From: Vibrio sp. VB16
Lineage (GTDB): Bacteria > Pseudomonadota > Gammaproteobacteria > Enterobacterales > Vibrionaceae
Direction of reading: 5' to 3'
DNA length: 64,000 nt
NCBI RefSeq assembly: GCF_015594925.2
Contig: NZ_CP087590.1
Location: 1,922,001 to 1,986,000 of the forward strand
Shown: one piece after another, positions 1 to 7,981 of the stretch
Numbering within the stretch: the stretch's first letter is position 1
Layout: each line of letters starts with the position of its first letter
The notes under the pieces: generated by a model
Databases searched by the model: none
The model's input: only the letters and a program-made list of their open reading frames with translations
What the model was told of the DNA's origin: nothing
Made by a program: the position numbers and the translations under genes

Positions 1-672
1 GCCGCAAATGCGGCCGCAGCTGCAAATAAAGCGGATATCGAATCGAAAGCCGGTTCGGCTGTTGTTGAACAAACGATTCATTCCATCAATTCCTTGTCAC
101 AAAGCGTAATGGACTCTTCTACGAAGTTGAATGATGTACAGCAAGAAGTTGTCAATATAAGTACGATCTTAGATGTCATTAAGGGTATAGCGGATCAAAC
201 CAACTTACTCGCCTTAAATGCCGCAATTGAAGCAGCAAGAGCTGGAGAGCAAGGTCGAGGTTTCGCGGTAGTAGCCGATGAAGTTCGTTCACTTGCGGCT
301 CGGACTCAGGGTTCAACATCTGAGATTCAAACGCTTATTGAGCAGCTTCAAGCGGGTACAGAGAGTACGGTGCAACAAATGAATCAAGGTAAAGTACAAG
401 CTGAAGGCTGTGTTCAGAACGCGGTTAAAACGAGTTCTGCACTTGGTGCAATTAGCAACGCGATTAATGTAATTAACGATATGAATATGCAGATTGCCAG
501 TGCTTCAGAGCAACAAAGCTCTGTTGCAGAGAACATTAACGAAAATGTTTTAAACGTGAAGCGCATTGCGGAAGAGAACTCAGTAGCCGCAAATCAGACA
601 CGGGGCTCAAGCACCGAAATAGCGAAGTTGGCGGAGCAACTCAACCAATTAGTTTCTCACTTTAAAGTATAG
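1..672 (+). CDS. Methyl-accepting chemotaxis protein, C-terminal part
   Basis: The frame is open from base 1, so the gene starts before the window. The 223 visible residues form the cytoplasmic signalling domain of a chemoreceptor: the highly conserved hairpin tip is present (IADQTNLLALNAAIEAARAG, then GRGFAVVADEVR), flanked by heptad-patterned coiled coil and ending LVSHFKV. This domain assembles with CheA and CheW and carries methylation sites on its long helices. The sensory and membrane domains lie outside the window, so the ligand cannot be inferred. There is no C-terminal CheR-tethering pentapeptide. Identity of the class is certain; the specific receptor is not known. Confidence 0.95.
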   Translation, partial: AANAAAAANKADIESKAGSAVVEQTIHSINSLSQSVMDSSTKLNDVQQEVVNISTILDVIKGIADQTNLLALNAAIEAARAGEQGRGFAVVADEVRSLAARTQGSTSEIQTLIEQLQAGTESTVQQMNQGKVQAEGCVQNAVKTSSALGAISNAINVINDMNMQIASASEQQSSVAENINENVLNVKRIAEENSVAANQTRGSSTEIAKLAEQLNQLVSHFKV

Positions 673-683
673 ACATATAAAAA

Positions 684-702
684 GAGGGGTTTTATACCCC
701 TC
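684..702. terminator. Hairpin after the chemoreceptor gene
   Basis: A 7-bp perfect stem (GAGGGGT / ACCCCTC, loop TTTAT) lies 12 bases past the stop codon. An A-run precedes it and no T-run follows it on the plus strand, so it resembles an intrinsic terminator better on the minus strand. Placement makes it the likely end of the chemoreceptor transcript. Confidence 0.5.
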
Positions 703-819
703 ACCTCAACTTGATATTATTTCGCTTTTTTAATCGATCTCTCGGTGTATAATCGAGCCAACTAAGATTCCCATTTCCTGCTTAGAGCCCCGGATAACGT
801 AAGGTTATTAATAACAACA

Positions 820-2625
820 ATGAAATATAAAAAAGATATTGATCCCCTCGCAAACTCCCAGTTATTTGATGTCTTACAACAAGGATTTCTCGCACCGTCT
901 ACTTTGCCGTCCGTTGCTCTAGAACTTGAGCGTATTGGTATTACTGCAGACAAAAACTCCACTCTGTTTTTCTCAATCGTTAATCAGAGTTCGAACGCCG
1001 TTGTTATTACTGATGTAAACAAAAACATTATCTACGTAAATAAAAAATTTGAACAGCTTAGTGGCTATAGCCTCGAAGATGTTGTTGGTGAAAACCCACG
1101 TGTCCTAAAATCTAATCAAACCTCATCAGATACCTATAGAGATATGCACCTTACGTTGCAAGCTGGCAATCAGTGGCGCGGCGTGTTTATTAATGTGCAC
1201 CGTAATGGAAATCAATATATAGAAGAAGCCGTTATATCCCCTATCTTGAACGATAAAGGGAGTGTCATCTGTTTCTTAGCAGAGAAAAAAGACATTACCG
1301 CCCAGAAACATGCCGAGGATAGGGTCAAAAAATTAACTCAGTTCGATAGCCTCACTGAATTACCAAACCGCGCGTTTTTTATTGAAGAAGCTGAGTTTCT
1401 CGCTAGCGTAAAACCAACTACCGACAACCATTTTTCAATACTGTTTGCCGACATAGACCGATTTAAAGAACTCAACGATACTCACGGACACCTTTGTGGT
1501 GATGGAGCTTTAAAAACGGTTGCCAGACGCTTAACAACGTTGTTGTCTGCTAATGATTTTTTAGCCAGAGTAGACGGCGATGAATTTGTCGTTATACACA
1601 GAAATGCGACTAAAAATAGCACTTCGTCTTTGGCAAAGAAGTTGATCGCGTCCTTTTCCGAACCAATCGTAATCCAGGGTCGAGAACACTATTTGGGCGT
1701 GAGTATTGGCTCATCAACTTGGCCGACAGATGGCCAGAATTTGGACGAGATATTATCTCGGTCTGATTTAGCAATGCATAGAGCGAAGAGTACTCAGCAA
1801 AGTTATGCCTCTTACACCCAAACGCTAGGTAACGAATACGACAGAGAAAAGAAATTGTCTGCAAAGCTAGCAAAGGCGATTGAAAACGAGCAGTTTTTCT
1901 TGGTATATCAACCAAAAATCGATCTACACACTAAAAAGGTTATGGGTCTAGAGGCTTTACTCCGTTGGAATGAGCCAGAGCTAGGCTTTATCGGACCTGT
2001 CGAATTTATCCCTATTGCTGAAAAACATGGTTTGATCACTGACATAGGCAATTGGGTGATCGTTAATGCCTGTAAACAGATAAACGAGTGGCATGCAGAA
2101 GGGTTAAAATTCGAGGGAAAAATTTCAATAAATATCTCGGTTCAACAGATTGAACAACCTAATTTTTACGAACGAACGCTTGCAACAATAAGCAATGAAC
2201 AGATATCACCAACTCAGATCGAATTGGAAGTGACTGAATCTATATTGATTAAAAATCCTGAAAAAATCATGGCTATTTTGAGCCGTTTGGTGGACGCCGG
2301 CTTTACCATTGCTATCGATGACTTTGGAACGGGTTACTCTTCCTTCACCTACTTGAAAAAATTAAAAGCCAGTGTTTTGAAGATTGACCGCTCATTTGTC
2401 GCCAATGTCACCGTCAACCGCCAAGACCAGAGTATCGTTCAGTCTATAAGCCATTTTGGCCACAATTTAGGCCTAACTGTGATAGCTGAAGGGGTCGAAA
2501 CGATTGAACAATCAGATTATCTAGCCTCAATAGGCTGCGATATGGTTCAGGGTTTTTACTACTCAAAACCACTACCAGCCGAAGATGTCGTGCCATTTAT
2601 AGAAGACAATCAAAATCGAATATAA
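820..2625 (+). CDS. PAS-GGDEF-EAL protein (c-di-GMP turnover)
   Basis: A 601-residue cytosolic protein with no membrane segment. Order: short N-terminal region (1-45), PAS domain (about 47-165, containing NQSSNAVVITD), GGDEF domain (about 170-335) and EAL domain (about 345-595). The signature of the cyclase is DGDEF (252-256) rather than GGDEF, so cyclase activity is uncertain. The phosphodiesterase side looks intact: EAL at 378-380, DDFGTGYSS from residue 500, KIDRSF and AEGVE. I infer that it mainly degrades c-di-GMP in response to a PAS ligand or redox cue. The ATG chosen has only a weak upstream AAGG. It is a monocistronic gene. Confidence 0.93.
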   Translation: MKYKKDIDPLANSQLFDVLQQGFLAPSTLPSVALELERIGITADKNSTLFFSIVNQSSNAVVITDVNKNIIYVNKKFEQLSGYSLEDVVGENPRVLKSNQTSSDTYRDMHLTLQAGNQWRGVFINVHRNGNQYIEEAVISPILNDKGSVICFLAEKKDITAQKHAEDRVKKLTQFDSLTELPNRAFFIEEAEFLASVKPTTDNHFSILFADIDRFKELNDTHGHLCGDGALKTVARRLTTLLSANDFLARVDGDEFVVIHRNATKNSTSSLAKKLIASFSEPIVIQGREHYLGVSIGSSTWPTDGQNLDEILSRSDLAMHRAKSTQQSYASYTQTLGNEYDREKKLSAKLAKAIENEQFFLVYQPKIDLHTKKVMGLEALLRWNEPELGFIGPVEFIPIAEKHGLITDIGNWVIVNACKQINEWHAEGLKFEGKISINISVQQIEQPNFYERTLATISNEQISPTQIELEVTESILIKNPEKIMAILSRLVDAGFTIAIDDFGTGYSSFTYLKKLKASVLKIDRSFVANVTVNRQDQSIVQSISHFGHNLGLTVIAEGVETIEQSDYLASIGCDMVQGFYYSKPLPAEDVVPFIEDNQNRI

Positions 2626-2672
2626 CGCAGCATTCGACATTCTAAACCGATGTAATTTAGAGCCGCGTCACT

Positions 2673-3083
2673 TTAGAATGGATCGACATTAAATCTAGCC
2701 TCTCTTGCTTCAGAAACAGTGCAATCCGTTGCGACCATCAGTTCAGCAAGTGTCGTATTAGGGTTTTCTGTAATGAGTCTCTGCAACTTATCCTGTTTAG
2801 ATTCTGGAGGTGGTCCACATTCAAGCCGCGTTTGTTCGAGTTTTTCGATGATATAACGCATCCTATCAGGGTGTTTAGCCTTCAACTCTTCTAGAATTTT
2901 TTCAAGTTGGGTAAGATTCGCAATAAGCTGCCAGTTTCTTGAACGTCGAATTCGCTTAAGTACGCCCCCTTGCTCAATGATTAATTGTTTTGCCTCTTTA
3001 ACACCTACTCCACCAATGCGATGTATCAAGGATGGTAAGTGGGTCAGTATATTATCTGTCTCTTTCACAGGTCTCAGTGTCAT
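2673..3083 (-). CDS. Small conserved protein, RRF_GI-like (ribosome recycling factor family)
   Basis: A basic 136-residue protein. The N-terminal part carries LPSLIHRIGGVGVKEAKQLI, followed by a strongly basic stretch (VLKRIRRSRNWQL) and a helical segment. The C-terminal 45 residues look like a small winged or helix-turn-helix module (ITENPNTTLAELMVATDC). From memory this matches the short vibrio family annotated as 'ribosome recycling factor family' (PF12614), which is not the essential Frr; I could not check this. The basic helices suggest nucleic-acid binding. It converges on the GGDEF-EAL gene with a 47-bp gap. It is a real gene, but its function is unproven. Confidence 0.6.
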   Translation of the reverse strand: MTLRPVKETDNILTHLPSLIHRIGGVGVKEAKQLIIEQGGVLKRIRRSRNWQLIANLTQLEKILEELKAKHPDRMRYIIEKLEQTRLECGPPPESKQDKLQRLITENPNTTLAELMVATDCTVSEAREARFNVDPF

Positions 3084-3323
3084 TGCTCAACGTCTTGTTA
3101 ATTCTAACAGGGTTGAATACTTACGCCATGCCCTAAAATAACCAAACATGACCACTTTGGTGCTTATGTCGATCTAGGTAACATTTTTTGTTGGATCAAA
3201 GCCAGTGTACTCGCGCTAAACGGTATGCGTGTCTATAAATTCAGTTTCTTAAACAATACACCTTAGACAAACTCAGAGGAACCTTTTACATTACTATTAG
3301 AAAAGGCGAAAAGGAGAGATGTA

Positions 3324-3515
3324 ATGGACTATGAGCCACATACACAATCTACACTTTCATCCCATAATTACCCTATCGGCACTTATGTTTGTACCACGTG
3401 TAATATGACTGTTGATGTACATTCTGATAACCAAAAAACCCCTATTTGCCCATGCTGCGAGCAACCTGTGTTTATTATCGCTGAAGAGCAAAGCTTATTG
3501 CGTAAACATAAGTAA
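3324..3515 (+). CDS. Small zinc-ribbon protein
   Basis: A 63-residue protein with two CxxC knuckles, C23-C26 in YVCTTCNM and C42-C45 in ICPCCEQP, a spacing typical of a rubredoxin-like zinc ribbon. The start is well supported by AAGGAGAG eight bases upstream of the ATG, and an intrinsic terminator follows the stop directly, so this is an independent transcription unit. It has no signal peptide. Proteins of this size and pattern occur in vibrios without known function; a role in nucleic-acid or protein contacts is only a guess. Confidence 0.8.
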   Translation: MDYEPHTQSTLSSHNYPIGTYVCTTCNMTVDVHSDNQKTPICPCCEQPVFIIAEEQSLLRKHK

Positions 3516-3516
3516 C

Positions 3517-3540
3517 TAACGACAATCTATCGTTATTTTT
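3517..3540 (+). terminator. Intrinsic terminator of the zinc-ribbon gene
   Basis: Stem TAACGA / TCGTTA with a 7-base loop is followed at once by five T residues, beginning one base after the stop codon. Short stem but classic layout. Confidence 0.75.
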
Positions 3541-3605
3541 GTATTAATATGTGCCTACGCAGTCGGCAACACAGCCGAAATTAATACCTTGAATTAGTAT
3601 TTATT

Positions 3606-4499
3606 CTAGTTACCTAAATTAGCCTGTAGCCATTGATTAAATTCATAGATCTTACGTGACGCCAGTTTATAGCTTGGTATGTGTACGTAGTAGCCATAAT
3701 TGGTTTTCATTGAAAGATCAAATGGATTCACTAACTGCCCTTTTTCTAGCTGAGCGTCGACCATAAAATCAGGAAGTAGAGCTAAACCAACACCCTCCTT
3801 TACCGCTTCTAACGACATGTAGAAATGCTCAAACGCAACACTGTGATAATTAAAGGTGAAAGCGATCTCCTGCTTCCTTTTAAACTGCTCCCATAAATGT
3901 GGCCTAGTTACATGAGGTAATAGGATAAGCCTTTGTAAATCGTCGATCGTTTTGACACCTTCGTTTACTAATAAAGCAGGGGATGCAACCAATACTAGGT
4001 TTTCTTTTTGCAATAAAGTGGCGTTTTCGTAGTGCTTGGATAAAGGTAAACAACGGACCATAATTTCTGTTTCCAAATCCATTTTTTTTATCATCCCATC
4101 ACCGGTTTTAATTCTCACGCGAATATTTTTGTTCTTCTTATTGAACGATTCTATTTGCGGTATCAACCATAGGCTGGCAAAGGAAGGTGTCACATTGATG
4201 GTCAGTATCTCTTCCACTTGGTCGGTCTGAATTAGACTAGCGGTAGCGTATTGAATAATCTCTAGTGCCTCGACGATTTTTGGCAGATAACGTTTACCAG
4301 CATTAGACAGCTCGATACCGTTGATGTGACGTTGAAAAAGCGGTTGACCTAGTTGCAATTCAAGACTTGAAACCTGTTTACTTACCGCTCCCTGCGTCAC
4401 AGATAGTTCATCTGCTGCCTTCGAAAAGCTCATATTATTCGCCACTGCAATAAATGTTCTAAGCGCCTTTATTGAGGGCAGTTCATTTCCTTTTAGCAT
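3606..4499 (-). CDS. LysR-family transcriptional regulator (GcvA-like)
   Basis: 297 residues with the N-terminal winged HTH of LysR regulators (about 8-67: LRTFIAVANNMSFSKAADEL, VTQGAVSKQVSSLE) and a C-terminal periplasmic-binding-like effector domain. The spacing and the QPLFQRH segment resemble the GcvA subgroup. It is transcribed divergently from the C45-type hydrolase gene with 139 bp between the starts, the usual arrangement in which a LysR protein controls itself and its neighbour. The intergenic region is AT-rich (ATTATTCG, AAGATTATTCTTATT). The effector is unknown. Confidence 0.93.
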   Translation of the reverse strand: MLKGNELPSIKALRTFIAVANNMSFSKAADELSVTQGAVSKQVSSLELQLGQPLFQRHINGIELSNAGKRYLPKIVEALEIIQYATASLIQTDQVEEILTINVTPSFASLWLIPQIESFNKKNKNIRVRIKTGDGMIKKMDLETEIMVRCLPLSKHYENATLLQKENLVLVASPALLVNEGVKTIDDLQRLILLPHVTRPHLWEQFKRKQEIAFTFNYHSVAFEHFYMSLEAVKEGVGLALLPDFMVDAQLEKGQLVNPFDLSMKTNYGYYVHIPSYKLASRKIYEFNQWLQANLGN

Positions 4500-4638
4500 C
4501 GATTTTCTTCGTCCATTATTCGCTACTCTTAAGATTATTCTTATTACACGTTGACTTCAAAGGCATTGTGTCAATTTCGCCGTTTTTTTCCGACTCAATG
4601 CGGTAGAATTAGCGCAAATAATCGTAATAGGAAAATGT

Positions 4639-5664
4639 ATGCGAGTTATATCCTTTGAAGGTACCCCCTATGAACTTGGCTACAAACTAGGACAGGAAGG
4701 AAAGTCTATCTTTGCTAGCTATATAAAAAACAGTCCGTGCTTTACTAAACTCCTGCCCTGGCGTGAAAGTGATTGGCTTTCTTCTGTAGACCAACAGATT
4801 CAGCAACACTTTCCTCGTATCTATAAAGAGCTACAAGGGTTAGCTGACGGCTGTCAACAAGACTATAAAGACATTCTGTTATGGAACTGCCGTGGTGATT
4901 TACTACCAACTGGAGCAGAAGGCTGCACCTCGATAGCAGTCAAGAAGGCAGATAGAGTCATTGTCGCTCATAATGAGGATGGCGACCCAAACTTGCGAGG
5001 GCACTGTTTCTTATTAAACGCAACATTAGATAGCAACATACGCCTATTTTCATTTGCCTACCCCTGTTCTATTCCCGGACATACTCTCTGCGCAAATAAC
5101 CATGGCTTAGTGTATACCGTAAATAATATTCGTTTGGTAGAACAAGGAACCGGGCTACCAAGAATGGTGATATCTCGTGCGCTATTGGAGACCAAGAATT
5201 GCGATGAGTTTGTTACCTTGCTTAAAAATCACCAGCGTTCAGGTGGGTTTCATTATACAGTTGCAGATACCACATCAAAACAGCTTTTAAGCGTGGAAGC
5301 CCCTTTCCAATCTGTGTCCACACAGAGGGTAGAATTAAAATGCGTTCATGCGAACCATTTGGTTCATAACAAGATCAGTTCGATTAAACAGATCATCACC
5401 GAGTCTTCCCAATGCAGACAAAATAGGATGGAAGCGTTAGCTGAGTATTACTCTGATTCAATAGATGAAGAACGATGTTTTCACATATTGCAGGATATCG
5501 AGATAGGTGCACTCCCGATATTCAGAACCGAACTGGATGATCCTGATGAAGAAAATACACTTGCAACCGGTGTGTTCACTTTGCGTACTGAAGGCGTTGA
5601 AGTAGTAGTCTACGGTATGGAGGATTTTAAGAACCCGCTGATCTATCGTTTTTCATTGAACTAA
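4639..5664 (+). CDS. C45-type Ntn hydrolase (acyl-CoA:6-APA acyltransferase-like)
   Basis: 341 residues. The family mark is the self-processing junction EGCTSIA: Cys96 would become the N-terminal nucleophile after autocleavage between Gly95 and Cys96, and NED follows at 112-114. The N-terminal piece contains the usual GTPYELGYKLGQ segment. Members of this family (fungal acyltransferase, bacterial C45 hydrolases) cleave or form amide bonds in penicillins, dipeptides or acylated amino acids; the substrate here is unknown. There is no signal peptide, so it should be cytosolic. The start is supported by AGGAAAATGT-ATG. It is probably controlled by the divergent LysR gene. Confidence 0.87.
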   Translation: MRVISFEGTPYELGYKLGQEGKSIFASYIKNSPCFTKLLPWRESDWLSSVDQQIQQHFPRIYKELQGLADGCQQDYKDILLWNCRGDLLPTGAEGCTSIAVKKADRVIVAHNEDGDPNLRGHCFLLNATLDSNIRLFSFAYPCSIPGHTLCANNHGLVYTVNNIRLVEQGTGLPRMVISRALLETKNCDEFVTLLKNHQRSGGFHYTVADTTSKQLLSVEAPFQSVSTQRVELKCVHANHLVHNKISSIKQIITESSQCRQNRMEALAEYYSDSIDEERCFHILQDIEIGALPIFRTELDDPDEENTLATGVFTLRTEGVEVVVYGMEDFKNPLIYRFSLN

Positions 5665-5703
5665 TATGCCGTTACATTAAGAATAATGAAGGCTTCGTTA
5701 CAA

Positions 5704-5740
5704 GGTATCGATTGGTCTAACAGCCAAGCCAATCAATACC
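5704..5740. terminator. Hairpin between convergent genes
   Basis: Inverted repeat GGTATcGATTGG / CCAATCaATACC with one mismatch and a 13-base loop lies in the 89-bp gap between the hydrolase and nemA, which converge. The plus-strand side runs into TTAATCTCTAATTTT. It probably terminates one or both transcripts. Confidence 0.55.
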
Positions 5741-5753
5741 TTAATCTCTAATT

Positions 5754-6854
5754 TTAGTTACGGCCGTACTCTGAATAATCCGTCAGTCCGTGTTCTGAGC
5801 CACCAAACAGGGTGTTGGGGTTGTGCAGCGTTAATGGATAACCATTTTTAATACGACTGGGTAAATCCGGGTTAGCAATAAATGGACGGCCAAAACCAAC
5901 CATATCAGCCACACCTTCTTCAATAGCCTGCGCGCCCTTCTCATCATTATAACGACCCGCATAAATTAGCACGCCTTTATAAGCTTCGCGAACCGCCGCT
6001 TTAAACTCTTTTGGTGTCTCGGGTGCATCATCCCAATCCACTTCTGCGATATGGATATAGACAACATTTAGCGTATCAAGTAGTGCCGCCGCCGCCGTGT
6101 AAGTTTCAACGGGTGTCGCATCCACTGTACCGTTCAGTGAGGTAAAAGGCGCGAGTCGAACACCAACACGGTCAGATCCAATAACGCCTGTCATTGCGCT
6201 AACCACTTCACTTAGAAAACGTAAACGATTTTTAATAGAGCCGCCATATTCATCCACTCGAGTATTCGCCTCAGAATCAATAAACTGGTTTATCAAATAG
6301 CCGTTTGCAGCGTGCAATTCAATTCCATCAAAACCCGCCTCTAATGCATTTAATGCGGCTTGACGATACTCACCAACAACATGTTGAATATCTGCTTTCG
6401 TCATTGCTCTTGGTTCTACCACGTCAACAAAACCGGGTTCATCAGTACCATTATCAATGAATACCTTCACGTTTTCTGCTGTAAGAGCAGATGACGAAAA
6501 TGGTTGTTCACCACCGATATTATCAGGATGGGTTACTCTTCCAACATGCCAAAGCTGAGCGAAAATAGTACCGCCTTTGGCATGAACTGCGTCAGTTGTC
6601 TTCTTCCACCCTCTAATTTGCTCTGGAGTATAGATTCCGGGAGTCCAAGCATAACCTTGACCCATTGCAGAAATTTGAGTGCCTTCCGCGACAATCAGAC
6701 CGGCCGATGCTCTTTGTCCGTAATATTTCGCCATCATCTCGTTAGCAACGTTACCTGGCTGACTTGCACGCGATCGAGTCATCGGAGGCATGACGATACG
6801 GCTTTTAAGTGATAGTTGACCGAGTTTTATTGGTTGGAATAGCGCGTTGCTCAT
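5754..6854 (-). CDS. nemA: Old yellow enzyme family alkene reductase (NemA)
   Basis: A 366-residue FMN-dependent TIM-barrel reductase. Visible landmarks are MPPMTRSRA with Thr26 at the FMN, AQLWHVGRV, HAANGYLINQ with the substrate-binding His181/Asn184 pair and Tyr186, and the C-terminal VGFGRPFIANPDLP phosphate loop. The family reduces activated C=C bonds (N-ethylmaleimide, enones) and some nitro compounds with NADPH. Length equals that of E. coli NemA. It stands alone, so physiological substrate and regulator are not shown by context; the LuxR gene upstream diverges from it across 319 bp. Confidence 0.93.
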   Translation of the reverse strand: MSNALFQPIKLGQLSLKSRIVMPPMTRSRASQPGNVANEMMAKYYGQRASAGLIVAEGTQISAMGQGYAWTPGIYTPEQIRGWKKTTDAVHAKGGTIFAQLWHVGRVTHPDNIGGEQPFSSSALTAENVKVFIDNGTDEPGFVDVVEPRAMTKADIQHVVGEYRQAALNALEAGFDGIELHAANGYLINQFIDSEANTRVDEYGGSIKNRLRFLSEVVSAMTGVIGSDRVGVRLAPFTSLNGTVDATPVETYTAAAALLDTLNVVYIHIAEVDWDDAPETPKEFKAAVREAYKGVLIYAGRYNDEKGAQAIEEGVADMVGFGRPFIANPDLPSRIKNGYPLTLHNPNTLFGGSEHGLTDYSEYGRN

Positions 6855-7173
6855 TTTATCATTCCTGTAGATTAGCGAACTTGAGTTATTTCAATAGATA
6901 AAGTGTACAGCCAACCAATACCCATATGAAATTATCAAATATTATGTATTCAATAATTTGACGTTATAATACGGTGGCATTGATACGCGGATGCTTCTAT
7001 GAGTAGACAATAAAACAATTAGTTAACAAATTAACTACATTTGAATCACAAAACCAAAATCTATCAGTATAAAAAACAAACATCACCGGATATATTATCC
7101 GTTAATGACTAATTGAATTCACGGAGTGAATATTGTTTTGGTTATCAATACAATGGATTGACGGAGTTAGTTA
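6855..7173. promoter_or_regulatory. Gene-free region between nemA and the LuxR-type regulator
   Basis: 319 bp serving as the divergent promoter region. It is AT-rich in the half near nemA. It contains an inverted repeat AAATTAT / ATAATTT separated by 17 bases (6929-6935 and 6953-6959) and a TATAAT hexamer at 6965-6970 without a good -35 partner. A second loose inverted pair (ATTGT / ACAAT) lies just before the LuxR-type gene, whose ATG is preceded by ACGGAG. No coding frame is convincing. Confidence 0.4.
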
Positions 7174-7893
7174 ATGAATATTTCCAGCACCAGCGCCAAC
7201 CTAGTTCAGCTAAATGATTTTCAACATGAAATGTTATTACTGCTCGATTCGAGCCTCAAAGTTTCAAGGCTAGCAAGTTACCTTGTTGATGATCGGTCAC
7301 GTCCAATTTGCTATCAGACGTCTAAAATTCAACCATCGATGCATAGAGAGTATTTAGAAGGCTTCTACAAAGAAGACCCTCTTTATCCTGAACATTTCAA
7401 GTCCCCAAGAGATCGAATAATAAAGATGAGTGACCTCGTCTCTCCAATGAAACAGCGCTCGAATATTTATTACCAAGATTTCATTAAACCTTGGAAAGTT
7501 CAAGAGATTGTCGAACTCTATTTTTATCATAATAACAATCTAATCGGTGGGGCTTCCTTGTTTTTTGATCAGTCTGTTAATCCGCCTTCAAAGGATGACT
7601 TCATCCGTTTGGGCGCGCTACATCGATACATCGAATTTAGCTTAGGTCAACAACTCAAAACCGTCACTCAGTTAAGTTTTGATGACTTTTGCGATCAATT
7701 TATTCTAACCAATAAAGAACGAGTCGTCCTCCAATTAGCTATTCAAGGGTTGGCAAATAAAGTGATGGCGCAAAAACTAACCTGTAGTCTATCAACCGTT
7801 AAAACTCACCTACAGCACCTTTTTGCAAAACTTGAAGTAAACAGTAAGGTAGAAATGATCAATAAAGTGTACAGTTCGAAGTGTATTTTATAA
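7174..7893 (+). CDS. LuxR-type transcriptional regulator
   Basis: 239 residues. The C-terminal 65 residues form a LuxR/GerE helix-turn-helix (LTNKERVVLQLAIQGLANKV, then LSTVKTHLQHLFAKL). The N-terminal 165 residues resemble a small sensory domain but do not show the conserved Trp/Tyr/Asp set of acyl-homoserine-lactone receptors, so I do not call it a quorum-sensing receptor. It has no receiver domain. It converges on the aldehyde dehydrogenase-Tct operon and diverges from nemA, so either may be its target; neither is proven. Confidence 0.85.
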   Translation: MNISSTSANLVQLNDFQHEMLLLLDSSLKVSRLASYLVDDRSRPICYQTSKIQPSMHREYLEGFYKEDPLYPEHFKSPRDRIIKMSDLVSPMKQRSNIYYQDFIKPWKVQEIVELYFYHNNNLIGGASLFFDQSVNPPSKDDFIRLGALHRYIEFSLGQQLKTVTQLSFDDFCDQFILTNKERVVLQLAIQGLANKVMAQKLTCSLSTVKTHLQHLFAKLEVNSKVEMINKVYSSKCIL

Positions 7894-7917
7894 TGTGAAA
7901 ACCGTTATTTTGATAGC

Positions 7918-7954
7918 ACGCAGGCTAGAGCCTCATTACCGCTCTAGTCCGCGT
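7918..7954. terminator. Hairpin between convergent transcripts
   Basis: A 14-bp stem with two mispairs (ACGCaGgCTAGAGC / GCTCTAGtCcGCGT, 9-base loop) lies between the LuxR-type gene and the end of the dehydrogenase gene. T-rich sequence follows on the plus side. It is a likely bidirectional terminator. Confidence 0.55.
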
Positions 7955-7981
7955 TTAGGTTAAATTTAAGGTCGTTCTGAA

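Noticed and set aside
762..962. 66-residue minus-strand frame across the start of the GGDEF-EAL gene
   Set aside because: It overlaps a real gene in the opposite direction, has no ribosome site or recognisable motif, and its composition looks like a reverse-frame shadow.
2638..2680. 9-bp inverted repeat CATTCTAAA / TTTAGAATG between two convergent genes
   Set aside because: The loop is 25 bases, there is no T-run and one arm enters the coding end of the minus-strand gene, so I do not call a terminator.
7174..7893. Quorum-sensing (LuxR/LuxI) system
   Set aside because: The N-terminal domain lacks the conserved acyl-homoserine-lactone pocket residues and there is no LuxI-type synthase nearby; only the DNA-binding domain is of LuxR type.
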